64,000 nucleotides of DNA from JARBUG01 sp035628915 (GCA_035628915.1 DASPIW010000022.1:116296-180295); one strand, 5' to 3'. Shown: positions 43,190 to 52,479, counted from the stretch's first letter. Made by a program: numbers and translations. Notes: a model not told the origin generated them from the letters alone.

Positions 43190-43855
43190 CTATCGCGGGC
43201 TGATTAACCCTTCCTTCACCGCCCAGGCCACCGCCTGAGCGCGATTCTGTACTTGCAGCTTGGACAGAATGTTCTTCAGGTGGTGCTTGACCGTATTCTC
43301 AGAGATAAAGAGTGCGTCTGCAATCTTTTGATTGGTGTCACCCATGGCGGCACGTTGCAGCACCTCCTGCTCACGGACAGAGAGGTGCGGCCGGTCTCCG
43401 GCCGGCTCGACTGCATCCGGCCGCGTAGGCCGGAACTCATGGAGGATCTTCGCCGCCATGGCACCGGCGATCGGAGCTTCGCCCCGGGCGGCGCCCCGCA
43501 CGCTGGCGAAAAGGGTTTCCGGTTCCAGGTCCTTGAGCAGATAACCCTGCGCCCCCTGCTTCAAGGCCTCCAACAGGTCGCTGCCGTCCCCCGAGAAAGT
43601 CAGGACGACGATCGCCACCTGCGGCAGCCGGGCCTTAATGCGCGGGATCGCCTCCAGCCCGCCGCACCGGGGCATCTCCAGGTCCAGGAGGATCACGTCG
43701 GGCTGTACCTCCACGGCCTTCGCCTCCGCCTCCAGCCCGTCGGCTGCCTCCCCGATTACCTGCATATCGCGCTGGGTGGACAGAAGTCCGGAGATCCCTT
43801 TACGCACCAGGGTATGATCATCAACTAGCAGGACTTTAATTGGCGACACGGTCAT
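43190..43855 (-). CDS. NarL/LuxR-type response regulator
   Basis: The 221-residue protein has a receiver with Asp58 (VILLDLEMPRCG), the switch Lys in GYLLKDLEPE, and a LuxR helix-turn-helix (LSVREQEVLQRAAMG to ISENTVKHHLKNIL). It overlaps the kinase gene by 20 bases. ATG 43855 is close to GGAGG; GTG 43849 has better spacing and is an alternative. It is the partner of the next gene and probably regulates the nearby DMSO-reductase-like operon. Confidence 0.92.
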   Translation of the reverse strand: MTVSPIKVLLVDDHTLVRKGISGLLSTQRDMQVIGEAADGLEAEAKAVEVQPDVILLDLEMPRCGGLEAIPRIKARLPQVAIVVLTFSGDGSDLLEALKQGAQGYLLKDLEPETLFASVRGAARGEAPIAGAMAAKILHEFRPTRPDAVEPAGDRPHLSVREQEVLQRAAMGDTNQKIADALFISENTVKHHLKNILSKLQVQNRAQAVAWAVKEGLISPR

Positions 43856-45566
43856 TTCCTCCTCCCTGTGGCATGGGGACCGCCAGCATAACGAACGTAC
43901 CGCGGCCCAGTTCCGACGTGATTTTCAGCCGGCCGCCCACCGACTCGATTCGCTCTCGCATGATATCAAGCCCGAAGTGGTACTCGCCGTCATTCTTCAC
44001 CTGCTCCTGGGGGAAACCGCAACCGTCATCCACAATGGCCACCACAAGGTCGCCGCCGTCACGCCAGGCCTCCAGCCGCACATGTTCAGCGCCGGAGTGG
44101 TTGCGCACGTTGACCAGCGCCTCCTGAATCACCCGGGTCACCTGCGCTTCCACCCGCTCGGGCAGATGCGCCGGCACCGCCTCCCGCCCGGTCATCTCCA
44201 CCTGGATCCCGTTCTGATTCTGGAAGAGCCGGAGGTGCTCCGCCCATCGGTTCCAGAGCGGCGCCAGCGGCGGGCCGCTCTCTTTCAACTGATAAATCGA
44301 GCGGCGCACTTCCTGATGCGAGTCCTTCAGCACCGCGTGCACCTCAGCGAATTCCGCCAGCAGCTTGTCAGTCTCACCCGTCCGCGCCATCCCCTCCATC
44401 AGGTGCAGGCGCATCTTGATAAAGGTGAGGATCTGGCCGAAGGAGTCGTGCATCTCCCTGGCCAGGCGCTGCCGCTCTTCCAGTGCGGCCATGTGCTGCA
44501 TGCGTGCCATCAGGTCGATATTCTCCACGGCGATGGAGAGGTGGCTCCCCAGATTCGCGAGCAGCAGCAGGTCCTCATCGGACATGGGCACCCGCCGCCG
44601 ATGCCCGACGAACAGCACGCCGTATTGCCGGTCCCGCACTTTGAGCGGCACCGCCATTGCCGCCTGAATCGACTCCGCCCGGATCAGCGCCTCGGCCTCC
44701 GCGTTCACCTGCAAGTCGGCGGACAGGTTCTGGGTCACATACGGTCGTCCTGCCCCCAACACACGCCCGGTGACGCTGCCATGCAGACCCAGGGGGGCAT
44801 GCGCGAAAGCGGGACTCCCGCCGACTACCGCCTGCCAGGTCAGCTCGTGGGTCGATTCGGTCAGTGTTCCCCAGCCGGCCACGTCGGCCTCCATCACCAC
44901 CCGGGCCTTGTCCAGAAGCCGCTCCAGGTTCCGGTCGAGGTCCACCACGGAGGCCATCTCCCGACCGACCTGGTAGAGCGACTCCGCCTGGCGTCGGCGG
45001 CGTGCCTGCTCTCGCTCCAGCCGAATCCGATCCGACATGTCCCAGAAAACGATCGCAAACTCGCCGTCGCCCAGGTCGGTGACGCCCGCTGCCACGTCCA
45101 GGTCCTTGCCTTGCCGGGTACGCAAGGTCATGGAGGTTAGCGACTCGCTCCGGCCGCGGGTCATCTGCCCCAGACAGTTGGAGAAGCAGACCGGCTTGCC
45201 GTCGTCACCCGGGCGAAAGAGGTCGGAACAGACTGCGCGGCCCACCAGTTCTTCGGTGGTGTAGCCGGTCAACCGCCTGGCTGCCGGGTTCATCCGCAGA
45301 ATTCGGCACCCAGTGCCTACTACCACCACTCCGACCGCCGTGCCTTCCATCAGCCGCTCCATGCGCTGCTCCTGCTGCGTGAGGGTAGCCCTCATCGCTC
45401 CGAGCTGCGCGAAAACCCAGTGGGTAAATAGAATGACTCCGGCCAGGAGGACGGCCGCCCAGACCCAATCGAGGGCATCGCCCGAGCCACGGCGGAGCAG
45501 CTCAACAGCCAGCACGCATGCGATCGCGGCGATGAGTACCAAACGTTCTAGCCGTTGTACATCCAT
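43836..45566 (-). CDS. Sensor histidine kinase with PAS and GAF domains (NarX-like)
   Basis: The 576-residue kinase has two N-terminal membrane helices (about 8-25 and 34-52). A PAS domain (about 70-190) contains three cysteines in CSDLFRPGDDGKPVCFSNC. A GAF domain (about 205-355), the HisKA_3 box RLAREMHDSFGQ with His373 and an ATPase domain (QEALVNVRNHSGAE, VDDGCGFPQE) follow. With its overlapping NarL-type partner it likely senses redox or an electron acceptor. The PAS cysteines could bind a cofactor or act as thiol switch. The coupled order kinase-regulator runs leftwards away from the dms genes. Confidence 0.92.
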   Translation of the reverse strand: MDVQRLERLVLIAAIACVLAVELLRRGSGDALDWVWAAVLLAGVILFTHWVFAQLGAMRATLTQQEQRMERLMEGTAVGVVVVGTGCRILRMNPAARRLTGYTTEELVGRAVCSDLFRPGDDGKPVCFSNCLGQMTRGRSESLTSMTLRTRQGKDLDVAAGVTDLGDGEFAIVFWDMSDRIRLEREQARRRRQAESLYQVGREMASVVDLDRNLERLLDKARVVMEADVAGWGTLTESTHELTWQAVVGGSPAFAHAPLGLHGSVTGRVLGAGRPYVTQNLSADLQVNAEAEALIRAESIQAAMAVPLKVRDRQYGVLFVGHRRRVPMSDEDLLLLANLGSHLSIAVENIDLMARMQHMAALEERQRLAREMHDSFGQILTFIKMRLHLMEGMARTGETDKLLAEFAEVHAVLKDSHQEVRRSIYQLKESGPPLAPLWNRWAEHLRLFQNQNGIQVEMTGREAVPAHLPERVEAQVTRVIQEALVNVRNHSGAEHVRLEAWRDGGDLVVAIVDDGCGFPQEQVKNDGEYHFGLDIMRERIESVGGRLKITSELGRGTFVMLAVPMPQGGGNDRVAN

Positions 45567-45666
45567 CGTGGCCCTCCTTTCACGCGCTGTTTCCTTTTAG
45601 CTTCACATGAACCCTCCTAGACCTGCAAGCACCTAACAAACTGGGGTGACCGCCCTAGCCGAAAAG

Positions 45667-45700
45667 CCCGGCAGTGGAGCGTAGCGCTCGCACTGCCGGG
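45667..45700 (-). terminator. Terminator after dmsC
   Basis: CCCGGCAGTG plus GAGCG pairs with CGCTC plus CACTGCCGGG, with a single bulged G and a TAG loop. On the leftward strand it is followed by CTTTTC. It lies 9 bases past the dmsC stop. Confidence 0.85.
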
Positions 45701-45708
45701 CCGGGCAT

Positions 45709-46554
45709 TTACATCCCGATGTAGCTATTCGTAAAGATCGTGGAGGTGAAGAAGAGCGTACGTCCGGCCAGTTCGCCGACCACCATCAGCAGGACCGGCG
45801 GCAGTACCGCCAGCACGGTCAGCTTCGGCCGCCGGGCGGTCCGGAGCAGCAGCGCCGCCGGGAGCAACAACCCCAGGAGCAGCCGCAACAGGTACCAGGC
45901 GGAGCCTGCGAGCTGGGCGGCCTGCAGCTTCGCTTCCGGGGCGCCTGCACTTGCCGCTCCGGCGTAGGCCACGGTCAGCGCACCGGCCAGAAGAATCGCT
46001 CCCACTGCAGTCAGGGCGAGCGGAGCGGCCCACTCTGCAGCCAGTTCCTTGCCCGGGGCCGTAAACGCCAGCAGGAGGAGCAGGCAGGCAGGCCCCGCTA
46101 CCAGCGCACTGGCCAGGAAGAGCAGGGGCGGGAAGCCGCCGGCGTTGGCGGGAACGGAGGGCAGGGCGTAAATCTTGCCCGAGGCGTAGGTGGCGGCGAG
46201 CCCCACCAGCGACAGCGCCATCAGCGCCCAGGCGGGGCGCCGGGCCATCACCCACAGTCCCAGGCAGCCCGCAGCGAAGATGCCGGTCAGCAGGACCTCC
46301 CAGCTCAGCCAGGAGCCGGGCAGGCCGCCCAACGCCCGGAATGCGAACTGCGGCCACCCGAGATGGGTCAGGGAGACCAGCATGGCTACACCGGTAACCA
46401 GCGCAGCGATCAGCACCACCTGCTTGCCCAGGCCGTCATAGGCCGTCTCACGGGTGCGGGCGGCGTTTGTAAAACCGAACAGGGTGTGGAAGAGCACCAG
46501 CCCCACGGCCCCTTCGGCCAGCACCGTAAAGAGAATGAGCGACGTCCACTCCAT
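45709..46554 (-). CDS. dmsC: DmsC-family membrane anchor subunit
   Basis: The 281-residue protein has about eight membrane helices and DmsC features (FTVLAEGAVGLVLFHTLFG, VSLTHLGWPQFAFRAL, TYASGKIYALPSVPANAGG). It anchors the reductase and oxidises menaquinol. ATG 46554 follows CAGGAGG and lies one base after the dmsB stop; the longer frame to 46668 would overlap dmsB and is not needed. Last gene of the operon. Confidence 0.88.
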   Translation of the reverse strand: MEWTSLILFTVLAEGAVGLVLFHTLFGFTNAARTRETAYDGLGKQVVLIAALVTGVAMLVSLTHLGWPQFAFRALGGLPGSWLSWEVLLTGIFAAGCLGLWVMARRPAWALMALSLVGLAATYASGKIYALPSVPANAGGFPPLLFLASALVAGPACLLLLLAFTAPGKELAAEWAAPLALTAVGAILLAGALTVAYAGAASAGAPEAKLQAAQLAGSAWYLLRLLLGLLLPAALLLRTARRPKLTVLAVLPPVLLMVVGELAGRTLFFTSTIFTNSYIGM

Positions 46555-46555
46555 G

Positions 46556-47119
46556 TTAGCTATCCCTCCTGAACTGCCGGCTGCTGACCGGCGGGGTGAA
46601 GCGGATATTCGGGTGGGTAATATCGCTGTCGGGGAAGCCAGGCACCGAAACGACCGCCCTGGGGTCATTGAGCTTGCCCATTTCCACCAGCTTTAGGGCC
46701 GACTGCGGGCAGGCCGCCACGCAGGCGGTCGTCTGGCCGGCATCGAGCCGGTCCTTGCAGAGTTCGCACTTGGAGGCCTTTCGATGCTTGGGGGAGTACC
46801 GGGCGGCTCCGTAGGGGCAGGCCATGGTGCAAAGGCGGCAGCCGATGCACTTCCCATGGTCCTGCACGACAATGCCATCCTCCCGCTTGGAGTAGGCGCC
46901 GACCGGGCAGACCCGCTTGCACTCGGGGTTCTCGCAGTGGTTGCAGGCGACCGAGATAAAGTTCCGCTCGGGAGCGGCGGGGTTCTCGCGGACGGGGTAG
47001 ACCCGGCGCCAGTTCACGTCCGCCTCCAGCTCGTACTCGTTCTTGCAGGCCATCTGGCACGCCTTGCAGCCGATGCAGAGGTCGATGTTATGGTGAAAGC
47101 CTAGCTGCTTCGTGGGCAC
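46556..47119 (-). CDS. dmsB: DmsB-family four-cluster [4Fe-4S] subunit
   Basis: The 187-residue protein has four ferredoxin-type groups: CIGCKACQMACKNE, CNHCENPECKRVCP, CIGCRLCTMACPYG and CELCKDRLDAG with CVAACP. It passes electrons from DmsC to DmsA. GTG 47119 follows AAGGAGG. It is located between dmsA and dmsC with minimal spacing. Confidence 0.92.
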   Translation of the reverse strand: MPTKQLGFHHNIDLCIGCKACQMACKNEYELEADVNWRRVYPVRENPAAPERNFISVACNHCENPECKRVCPVGAYSKREDGIVVQDHGKCIGCRLCTMACPYGAARYSPKHRKASKCELCKDRLDAGQTTACVAACPQSALKLVEMGKLNDPRAVVSVPGFPDSDITHPNIRFTPPVSSRQFRRDS

Positions 47120-47134
47120 GGAATGGTCCCTCCT

Positions 47135-49393
47135 TTACGCCCGCTCAATGTCGACGAAGTTGTCGTGGAAGGCGATGCCGTTGTTCCCCGTCATCACCTT
47201 ACCCATGTCCGCCGGGATAGCGGCAACGGTTAAGTTGACGTTGAACTTTGAGTCCTTGTACCAGGCCTCGTAGGTGACGACCGTATCCGGCGGTACCACC
47301 CGAGTGATGCGGGCCTTCAGCCGCAACTCGCCCAGCTTGTTGAAGACCCTGACTATGTCGCCGTCCTTGATGCCCTTCCGCTCCGCCAGCCTCGGGTGGA
47401 TCTCCAACAGGGGTTCGGAGTTGGTCTGCATCATGTAATCGACGTTCTGGAACTGGCTGTGGAGGCCGTGCTGCGGGTGCGGCGTCAAGAAGCGGATCGG
47501 GAACTCCGCTGGCGCCACCATCTCACCCACGTAGGTGGGCATCGGCGGCAGGCCGTTCTTGGCGGCCGCTTCCGAGTACAACTCATACTTGCCCGACGGG
47601 GTGCCGAACTTCCGGTCCTCCCAGATGGCGGCCGGCAACTGGGCCTTGGCTGGCTTCTGCTTCAGCTCCCGCCATTCAGAGATGCCAAAGAGCTTATAGA
47701 TGCCCTCGTTGAACTCCTTGCCGACCCACTCTTCCTCATTCCCCTCAGTGGGGTAGGTGCAGGAGCCCGGCGAAAGCTCATTCATCTTCTTGGAGAGCGC
47801 CCAGGCAATCTGCAGGTCGCTCTTCGTCTCGAACATCGGCTTGATCGCCTGTTCGTTGATCGACATCCACCGGTGCCAATAAGAGACGTTGACGTCCCAG
47901 TTTTCGAAGTGGGTGGTAACCGGCAGCACGATGTCGGCCAACTGAGCAGAATGGTTCAGGAAGTGGTCGGCCACCACTACCAGTTCCATCGACGCAAAGG
48001 CCCGCTTGATGTCGGCGGCGTCCGGGTCCTGAGAAGCCGGATTGCGGCAGGCGATCCAGAGCATCTTTACAGGGGGGTCCTTCAGCGCCTGAATCTCAGC
48101 GGCAAAGTTGTTCATGTTTACGGTTCGGTTGGTGTAGGTCAGCGGAGCAGAAGCACCGCCATGGAGCCCCTGCGCATCGCCACCCTGCGGCAGCCCCTTG
48201 GAGCCGGCCGGCGGCTGCATCGACATGGCGTGGTAGTTGAAGCCCCAGGTAACCAGGTGTCCATACTGGGCACTGCCACCGACGACACCAATCTGACCGG
48301 TGAGCGCCGCCAGGGCGTCAATCGCCCGGACGTTCTGGCCGCCGTTGGTATGCCGCTGCATGCCATACCCAATCCAGATCATGGAGGGCCGGGTCGTCGC
48401 GTAACCGCTGGCCAGCTCGATGATGCCATCGACCGGGATGCCGGTGGTCTTGCTGGCCCATTCCAGGGTAACTTCCCGCTTCAGGTAGGCCTCGAACTCG
48501 GGCCACCCCTTGACGTGCTTGTCCAGGAAAGCCTTGTCATGCAGGTTGTTATCGACGATCCACCGGGCCATGCCCAGGGCGAGCGCCCCGTCGGTGGAGG
48601 TCTTGATCTGGTAGTAAACGTCCGCCTGTGACGCGGTGGCGGTGTTGATCGGGTCGATCACCACTACCTTGGCACCCTTCTCCTTTGCCTGGCGGATGAA
48701 GTCCATGCTGTGCACGGCGCTCCAGGCGGCATTCTGACCCCAGAGGATCAAGTACTTGGTCTGGGCGATCGACTCAGGGTCGTCGCACTGGAAGACTCCG
48801 AAGTCGTAGTTAGTCGCATCAATGCCGGCCGGCCAGCAGGGAGTGCCAAGGGCGTAGGTGTAGTAGCCCATGGACTGGAACATGCCCTCCACGGCGTAAT
48901 GGAGGATGCCGAAGTTGCCCGAGTACTTGTCCAGCGCCACCGGCAGCGTCGAACCATACCGCTGCTTGAGGTCCAGGATCTTCTTGGCAATGATCGTCAG
49001 CGCTTCGTCCCAGGAGATGCGCCGCCAGTTACCGGAGCCGCGGGGCTCCTGGATCATCGGATACTTGAGCCGGTCAGGCGAGTTGGTCCGGTTGACGTAG
49101 GTGTAACCCTTCACACAAAGCCGGCCCTGGGTGTATCCGTGGAGCGGGTCACCGTTGACGCTGCGGAGCGCTCCGTCCTCGACCGTGGCGATCTGGCCGC
49201 AGGTGTCGTAGCAGTTACGGGGGCAGGCGGTACGGAAGCTCTTCACGTTGGACTCGACGACGGGGGAGGTAAACCGGCTGGGCTCGCTGGTACAGCCGCT
49301 TAACGCGGTGGCGGCGCCGGCAACGGCCCCTGCCTTGAGCAGCGTACGGCGCGAGATCTTGGCGCCTATGGCCCGCTCAAACAGGTCCTTCAT
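47135..49393 (-). CDS. dmsA: DMSO-reductase-family (DmsA-like) molybdopterin catalytic subunit
   Basis: The 752-residue protein has a Tat signal (KISRRTLLKAG) with a Cys at 34 (LSGC). Its [4Fe-4S] motif uses Cys57, Cys61, Cys65 and Cys93 with the following Lys95, and the molybdopterin-binding domains are complete. Around the expected molybdenum ligand it reads ALGTPCWPAGID, offering Cys186 where DmsA has Ser. A sulfur-compound or other substrate instead of DMSO is therefore possible. It is first of a dmsABC set with TorD chaperone and ferredoxin genes upstream. Confidence 0.85.
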   Translation of the reverse strand: MKDLFERAIGAKISRRTLLKAGAVAGAATALSGCTSEPSRFTSPVVESNVKSFRTACPRNCYDTCGQIATVEDGALRSVNGDPLHGYTQGRLCVKGYTYVNRTNSPDRLKYPMIQEPRGSGNWRRISWDEALTIIAKKILDLKQRYGSTLPVALDKYSGNFGILHYAVEGMFQSMGYYTYALGTPCWPAGIDATNYDFGVFQCDDPESIAQTKYLILWGQNAAWSAVHSMDFIRQAKEKGAKVVVIDPINTATASQADVYYQIKTSTDGALALGMARWIVDNNLHDKAFLDKHVKGWPEFEAYLKREVTLEWASKTTGIPVDGIIELASGYATTRPSMIWIGYGMQRHTNGGQNVRAIDALAALTGQIGVVGGSAQYGHLVTWGFNYHAMSMQPPAGSKGLPQGGDAQGLHGGASAPLTYTNRTVNMNNFAAEIQALKDPPVKMLWIACRNPASQDPDAADIKRAFASMELVVVADHFLNHSAQLADIVLPVTTHFENWDVNVSYWHRWMSINEQAIKPMFETKSDLQIAWALSKKMNELSPGSCTYPTEGNEEEWVGKEFNEGIYKLFGISEWRELKQKPAKAQLPAAIWEDRKFGTPSGKYELYSEAAAKNGLPPMPTYVGEMVAPAEFPIRFLTPHPQHGLHSQFQNVDYMMQTNSEPLLEIHPRLAERKGIKDGDIVRVFNKLGELRLKARITRVVPPDTVVTYEAWYKDSKFNVNLTVAAIPADMGKVMTGNNGIAFHDNFVDIERA

Positions 49394-49419
49394 ATGGCGA
49401 CATCCTCCTTTGCGATCAA

Positions 49420-49989
49420 TTACTGGGCAATAGCGGTCAGCACCTGACCCTCGGTCAGAATGACCTCACGGGTAATTTCGGCCAGGGAGCGGTAGAAAGG
49501 CGAACGTGTAGCTGTAATCACCCGCTCACAGAACGTAGGTACCCACCGTTCCAGGTGTTCTGTGCAAAAGCGCTGCATGGCTTCCAACCCGTGTACCTGG
49601 GTCTGCAGGTAGGCGTAAAACTCCAGTTCGAAGGCCAGAAAATCGTCCGGTTCACGGTGGTCTGGGGCCAGTTCCTTTCCGTACGACCGGTAGAACTCTC
49701 TGACCGCCAGGGTCTCGGCCTGCATGAGCACTTTCTCAGTGGACAGGTAGACCGACTCGTACGGGGGTGCGACCAGGGCGCCGGGGCCGACGAAAAGCCG
49801 GTGGAACTCTGCTACATCGGCTGCACCATCCGGCAAGCCAAGCGGGGGGGCCGGGCGCTCCACCAGGTCCAGATAGACGGCCGCCACCTCTCTCAGTGCC
49901 TCGGCAAGCTCAGGGGTGGCGGGGGCGGTGTAGGCTGCCTGAAGCAGCTGGAAGAGTGCCAATCGGATTTCGGCGAACTGACGGTTCAC
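49420..49989 (-). CDS. TorD/DmsD-family molybdoenzyme maturation chaperone
   Basis: The 189-residue, largely helical protein has the family motif EFHRLFVGPGALVAPPYESV. TorD-type chaperones bind the Tat signal of the reductase until the molybdenum cofactor is inserted. The GTG start overlaps the upstream ferredoxin gene by 4 bases (GTGA). It lies 26 bases before dmsA, its evident client. Confidence 0.92.
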   Translation of the reverse strand: MNRQFAEIRLALFQLLQAAYTAPATPELAEALREVAAVYLDLVERPAPPLGLPDGAADVAEFHRLFVGPGALVAPPYESVYLSTEKVLMQAETLAVREFYRSYGKELAPDHREPDDFLAFELEFYAYLQTQVHGLEAMQRFCTEHLERWVPTFCERVITATRSPFYRSLAEITREVILTEGQVLTAIAQ

Positions 49990-51098
49990 AGGCAGACCAC
50001 CTCCTGCTGATGGGACCGGATGGAACAGGCCAGGCAGAGCGGATCTCCTTCGCCGGTCGCCTCCACCGCTGCGCCGCAGCGGGCACAGTGATAGGCGGCC
50101 GCTTCGCCGAGAACCACCGGCGCCCCGTTCGCAACGCTGTGCACGGTGTAGGGCGCCTCCAGCGAGAGTGCCGAGACCGGGCAGACGTTGGTGCAGAGAC
50201 CACAGGTGTGACAGCGCTGGGTTTCAAGTTGCAGCCCGGTGCCGGCAACCACCTTGATTGCAGCGTTAGGGCACAGGCGCTGGCAGATGCCGCAGTGCAA
50301 GCAACGCCCTGAGAGCCGTACGCCCGTCTCTCCCCAGGGGACGGAGATCTGTTCTGCGACAGGCAACTCGGCCAGCGCCCAGCGCAAAATCTCCCGGCGC
50401 CGCGACATCTGCGGAAATCCCGGTTCGTTCTGTGACTTCCTGGCGGGCACCAGCGGGACCAAATCACGGAGCAATCCGAAGGCGGATAAAAGAAAGGCCC
50501 GGCGTTCCTGATAGACTGGGGCGGTCACGCCAGTGCCGGTCTGCTTGTTCAAGTCCAATTTCCACTCGTGGCTTTCCATCAGCCGAATCTGGCAGGAGTG
50601 ATTCAGTTCCTGCAGGATCGCTTGAGCCGTACGGGCGGCCTCCTCACCCAGGATCCTGCCTTTGGAGTACTGGCAGCCGGAGCAGGGGCCTGCGACCAGT
50701 TCGATAGCCGTAAAGCCACCGGCTGCACCGGCCAGCAGTAGTTCCGGTGTCAACCGGCCCAGACACCCTACCTGCTCCGGGCCGGCAGGTCCCGCCATGC
50801 AAGTGAGCGAAAGGCGGGACGCCTTGCGGCCGTGGGCGACGAAACGCTGCACGAGCTGATCATCGGATGGGTTGTCCAGCGTGATCGCATCCGCCGTGCA
50901 ACTGGCGGCGCAGAGTCCGCAGGCGGAACAGTCACGCACAGTGGGCGACGCTTCCAGGGTGATCGCACCCTCCGGGCAGACTGCCACACAAGCGTCGCAG
51001 TGAGAGCGAGGCGAGACTCTCGGGAGACAGCGAGCGGCGTCGATCCTGACCCTTCGCCAGCCCGCCACCGCGTCGGCCCAGCGGTCCAGCTGCACCAT
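49986..51098 (-). CDS. Multi-cluster ferredoxin-like protein with C-terminal zinc ribbon
   Basis: The 370-residue protein has two N-terminal clusters (CDACVAVCPEGA, CSACGLCAASC) and a middle region with Cys-rich CLGR/GPCSGCQYSKG like NapF/HdrA-associated proteins. Two more clusters (CLHCGICQRLCP, CHTCGLCTNVCP) and a terminal CARC/CLAC zinc ribbon follow. It probably transfers electrons to, or helps assemble, the DmsABC enzyme. AAAGGGGAC precedes the ATG. It is the promoter-proximal gene of the operon. I do not recognise a named orthologue. Confidence 0.85.
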   Translation of the reverse strand: MVQLDRWADAVAGWRRVRIDAARCLPRVSPRSHCDACVAVCPEGAITLEASPTVRDCSACGLCAASCTADAITLDNPSDDQLVQRFVAHGRKASRLSLTCMAGPAGPEQVGCLGRLTPELLLAGAAGGFTAIELVAGPCSGCQYSKGRILGEEAARTAQAILQELNHSCQIRLMESHEWKLDLNKQTGTGVTAPVYQERRAFLLSAFGLLRDLVPLVPARKSQNEPGFPQMSRRREILRWALAELPVAEQISVPWGETGVRLSGRCLHCGICQRLCPNAAIKVVAGTGLQLETQRCHTCGLCTNVCPVSALSLEAPYTVHSVANGAPVVLGEAAAYHCARCGAAVEATGEGDPLCLACSIRSHQQEVVCL

Positions 51099-51301
51099 GG
51101 TGACGTGTCCCCTTTTCGCTCGGGTTTGCGCTTTCCCTCACAATACCGTGCTCAGGCTGTATCCGGTATCACCCTATAGGATGAAACGGCGGGTAGTGTT
51201 ACACCCCGGCTTCCTACCCGATTGAGTGATGCAGGCTGCGCACTTTCTAGGGCGAATGACCCTCAGCGTTATGGGCGATTGTTGGGCGCCCATCAATGTT
51301 A
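51099..51301. promoter_or_regulatory. Upstream region of the dms operon with inverted repeats
   Basis: The stretch contains ATACCG...CGGTAT around 51143-51169, CGGGTAG (51190-51196) with CTACCCG (51214-51220), and a palindrome around TTGGGCGCCCAT near 51283. These are candidate regulator sites for leftward transcription of the ferredoxin-torD-dmsABC operon. No convincing -35/-10 pair was resolved and no gene is seen here. Confidence 0.35.
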
Positions 51302-51332
51302 AGTGCCCGACGTCCTCAGAACGTCGGGCACT
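51302..51332. terminator. Hairpin of the GCCCGACGTTC family
   Basis: AGTGCCCGACGT (51302-51313) pairs exactly with ACGTCGGGCACT (51321-51332) and is followed on the plus strand by TTTTT. It lies beyond the DUF362 gene and the adjacent Mn-catalase-like fragment. Confidence 0.7.
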
Positions 51333-51343
51333 TTTTCACTGTT

Positions 51344-51431
51344 TCACCCTGCCCCCGCCTGGAGGGCGGATACTGCACGGCGTACTTGAACCACCCCCGG
51401 GGTGCTCAATCGTCCCCTTGATCAACTCCAG
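51344..51431 (-). pseudogene. Internally deleted C-terminal fragment of the Mn-catalase-like gene
   Basis: The leftward strand matches LELIKGTIE and the W-F-K of the parent. It jumps directly from Phe-Lys to YAVQYPP, losing about 36 codons, and ends in a TGA at the position of the parent stop. A frame change follows TIE. It sits 50 bases after the DUF362 stop and just before the hairpin at 51302-51332. Confidence 0.75.
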
Positions 51432-51480
51432 GGTGTCAGCGCCGACGCTCTTTGGCGATCGCCATCCTGGTCGCCGTAGG

Positions 51481-52479
51481 TCAACCAGCGATACTTACCA
51501 GTTTGTATGTCTGGCTACCTAGACCAATTTTCTCTGCATGATCTAGCATGTGCGTGCCGTTTCTGGACTCAATGCGCACTACCAGCGACTTCCCATCGGA
51601 GGCCGCATAAACGAGGTCAACACAGGCCTTATCCAGCGCCACCGGGTCCAGGGACGCAAGAATGCCGATGTCACGCATATCTGGTTCGGCGGGGCTTGAG
51701 TCACAGTCGCAGTCAACGGACAAACGGTTCATCACATTGATGTACAAGATCTTGTCGCCCCGATCGTCCGCAACAGCTTTCGCGGCTTCCGCCATGGACT
51801 CCAGAAAGGGATCCTGAGCTCCGCCCCACATGCTGGTGCTACTGGCGCCGGCGGTGTGGATCAAGTTTTTCCCTTTGACCGAGGCAATGCCAATCGCCAT
51901 GTTCTTGATCGCTCCACCGAAGCCGCCCATGGCATGGCCTTTAAAATGGGAGAGGATCACAAAGAAATCGTAATCCTGATAATGCGAACCCACTACGTCT
52001 TCCTTCAGATGGCTTCCATTCGTGACAGGCAAACTAATGGTGCCGTCCGCATCCAATATGTCTACCGGGGCGACAGCAGTAAAACCATGATCCTTGGCCG
52101 CTTGCAGGTGCAATGCGGTGCTGACACGCTGGCCGTAATAGGCCGTGTTGCTGTCCACAATCGTTCCGTGCACAGAAGAAAGGAAATCTCTTATGAGGGT
52201 AGGAGAAAGGAAGTTGTGGCCGCCGGGCTCGCCCATGTGGAGTTTGACAGCCACCTTGCCGGTCGCCTTTCGGCCCAGAGCTTTGTATACGGCCATCAGG
52301 CCGGTCGGGCTGATATCTTTGGTCATATAGACCGTAGGAGTTCCGTCTGTTGAAGCCGAACCGGAGCCGGAACCACGGCTGCCGACGCAGCCCGATAGTC
52401 CGCCGAACATGAGCCCCGCACCCATCACCGCACCCGTCTGCAGAATCTGGCGCCGCGTCAGCTTAAGCCTGTGTCCCAT
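51481..52479 (-). CDS. Exported DUF362 protein with Tat-type signal
   Basis: The 332-residue protein begins with a twin-arginine segment (LTRRQILQTGA) and hydrophobic core ending LSGC, so it may be a Tat-exported lipoprotein. The mature part has DUF362 features: VAVKLHMGEPGGHNFL, ILSHFKGHAMGGFGGAIKNM, and CDCDSSPAEPDMRDIGILAS with clustered cysteines. DUF362 proteins are often iron-sulfur associated, but the reaction is unknown. AGCGGAGGAAGC precedes the ATG. It is a single-gene unit. Confidence 0.85.
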   Translation of the reverse strand: MGHRLKLTRRQILQTGAVMGAGLMFGGLSGCVGSRGSGSGSASTDGTPTVYMTKDISPTGLMAVYKALGRKATGKVAVKLHMGEPGGHNFLSPTLIRDFLSSVHGTIVDSNTAYYGQRVSTALHLQAAKDHGFTAVAPVDILDADGTISLPVTNGSHLKEDVVGSHYQDYDFFVILSHFKGHAMGGFGGAIKNMAIGIASVKGKNLIHTAGASSTSMWGGAQDPFLESMAEAAKAVADDRGDKILYINVMNRLSVDCDCDSSPAEPDMRDIGILASLDPVALDKACVDLVYAASDGKSLVVRIESRNGTHMLDHAEKIGLGSQTYKLVSIAG

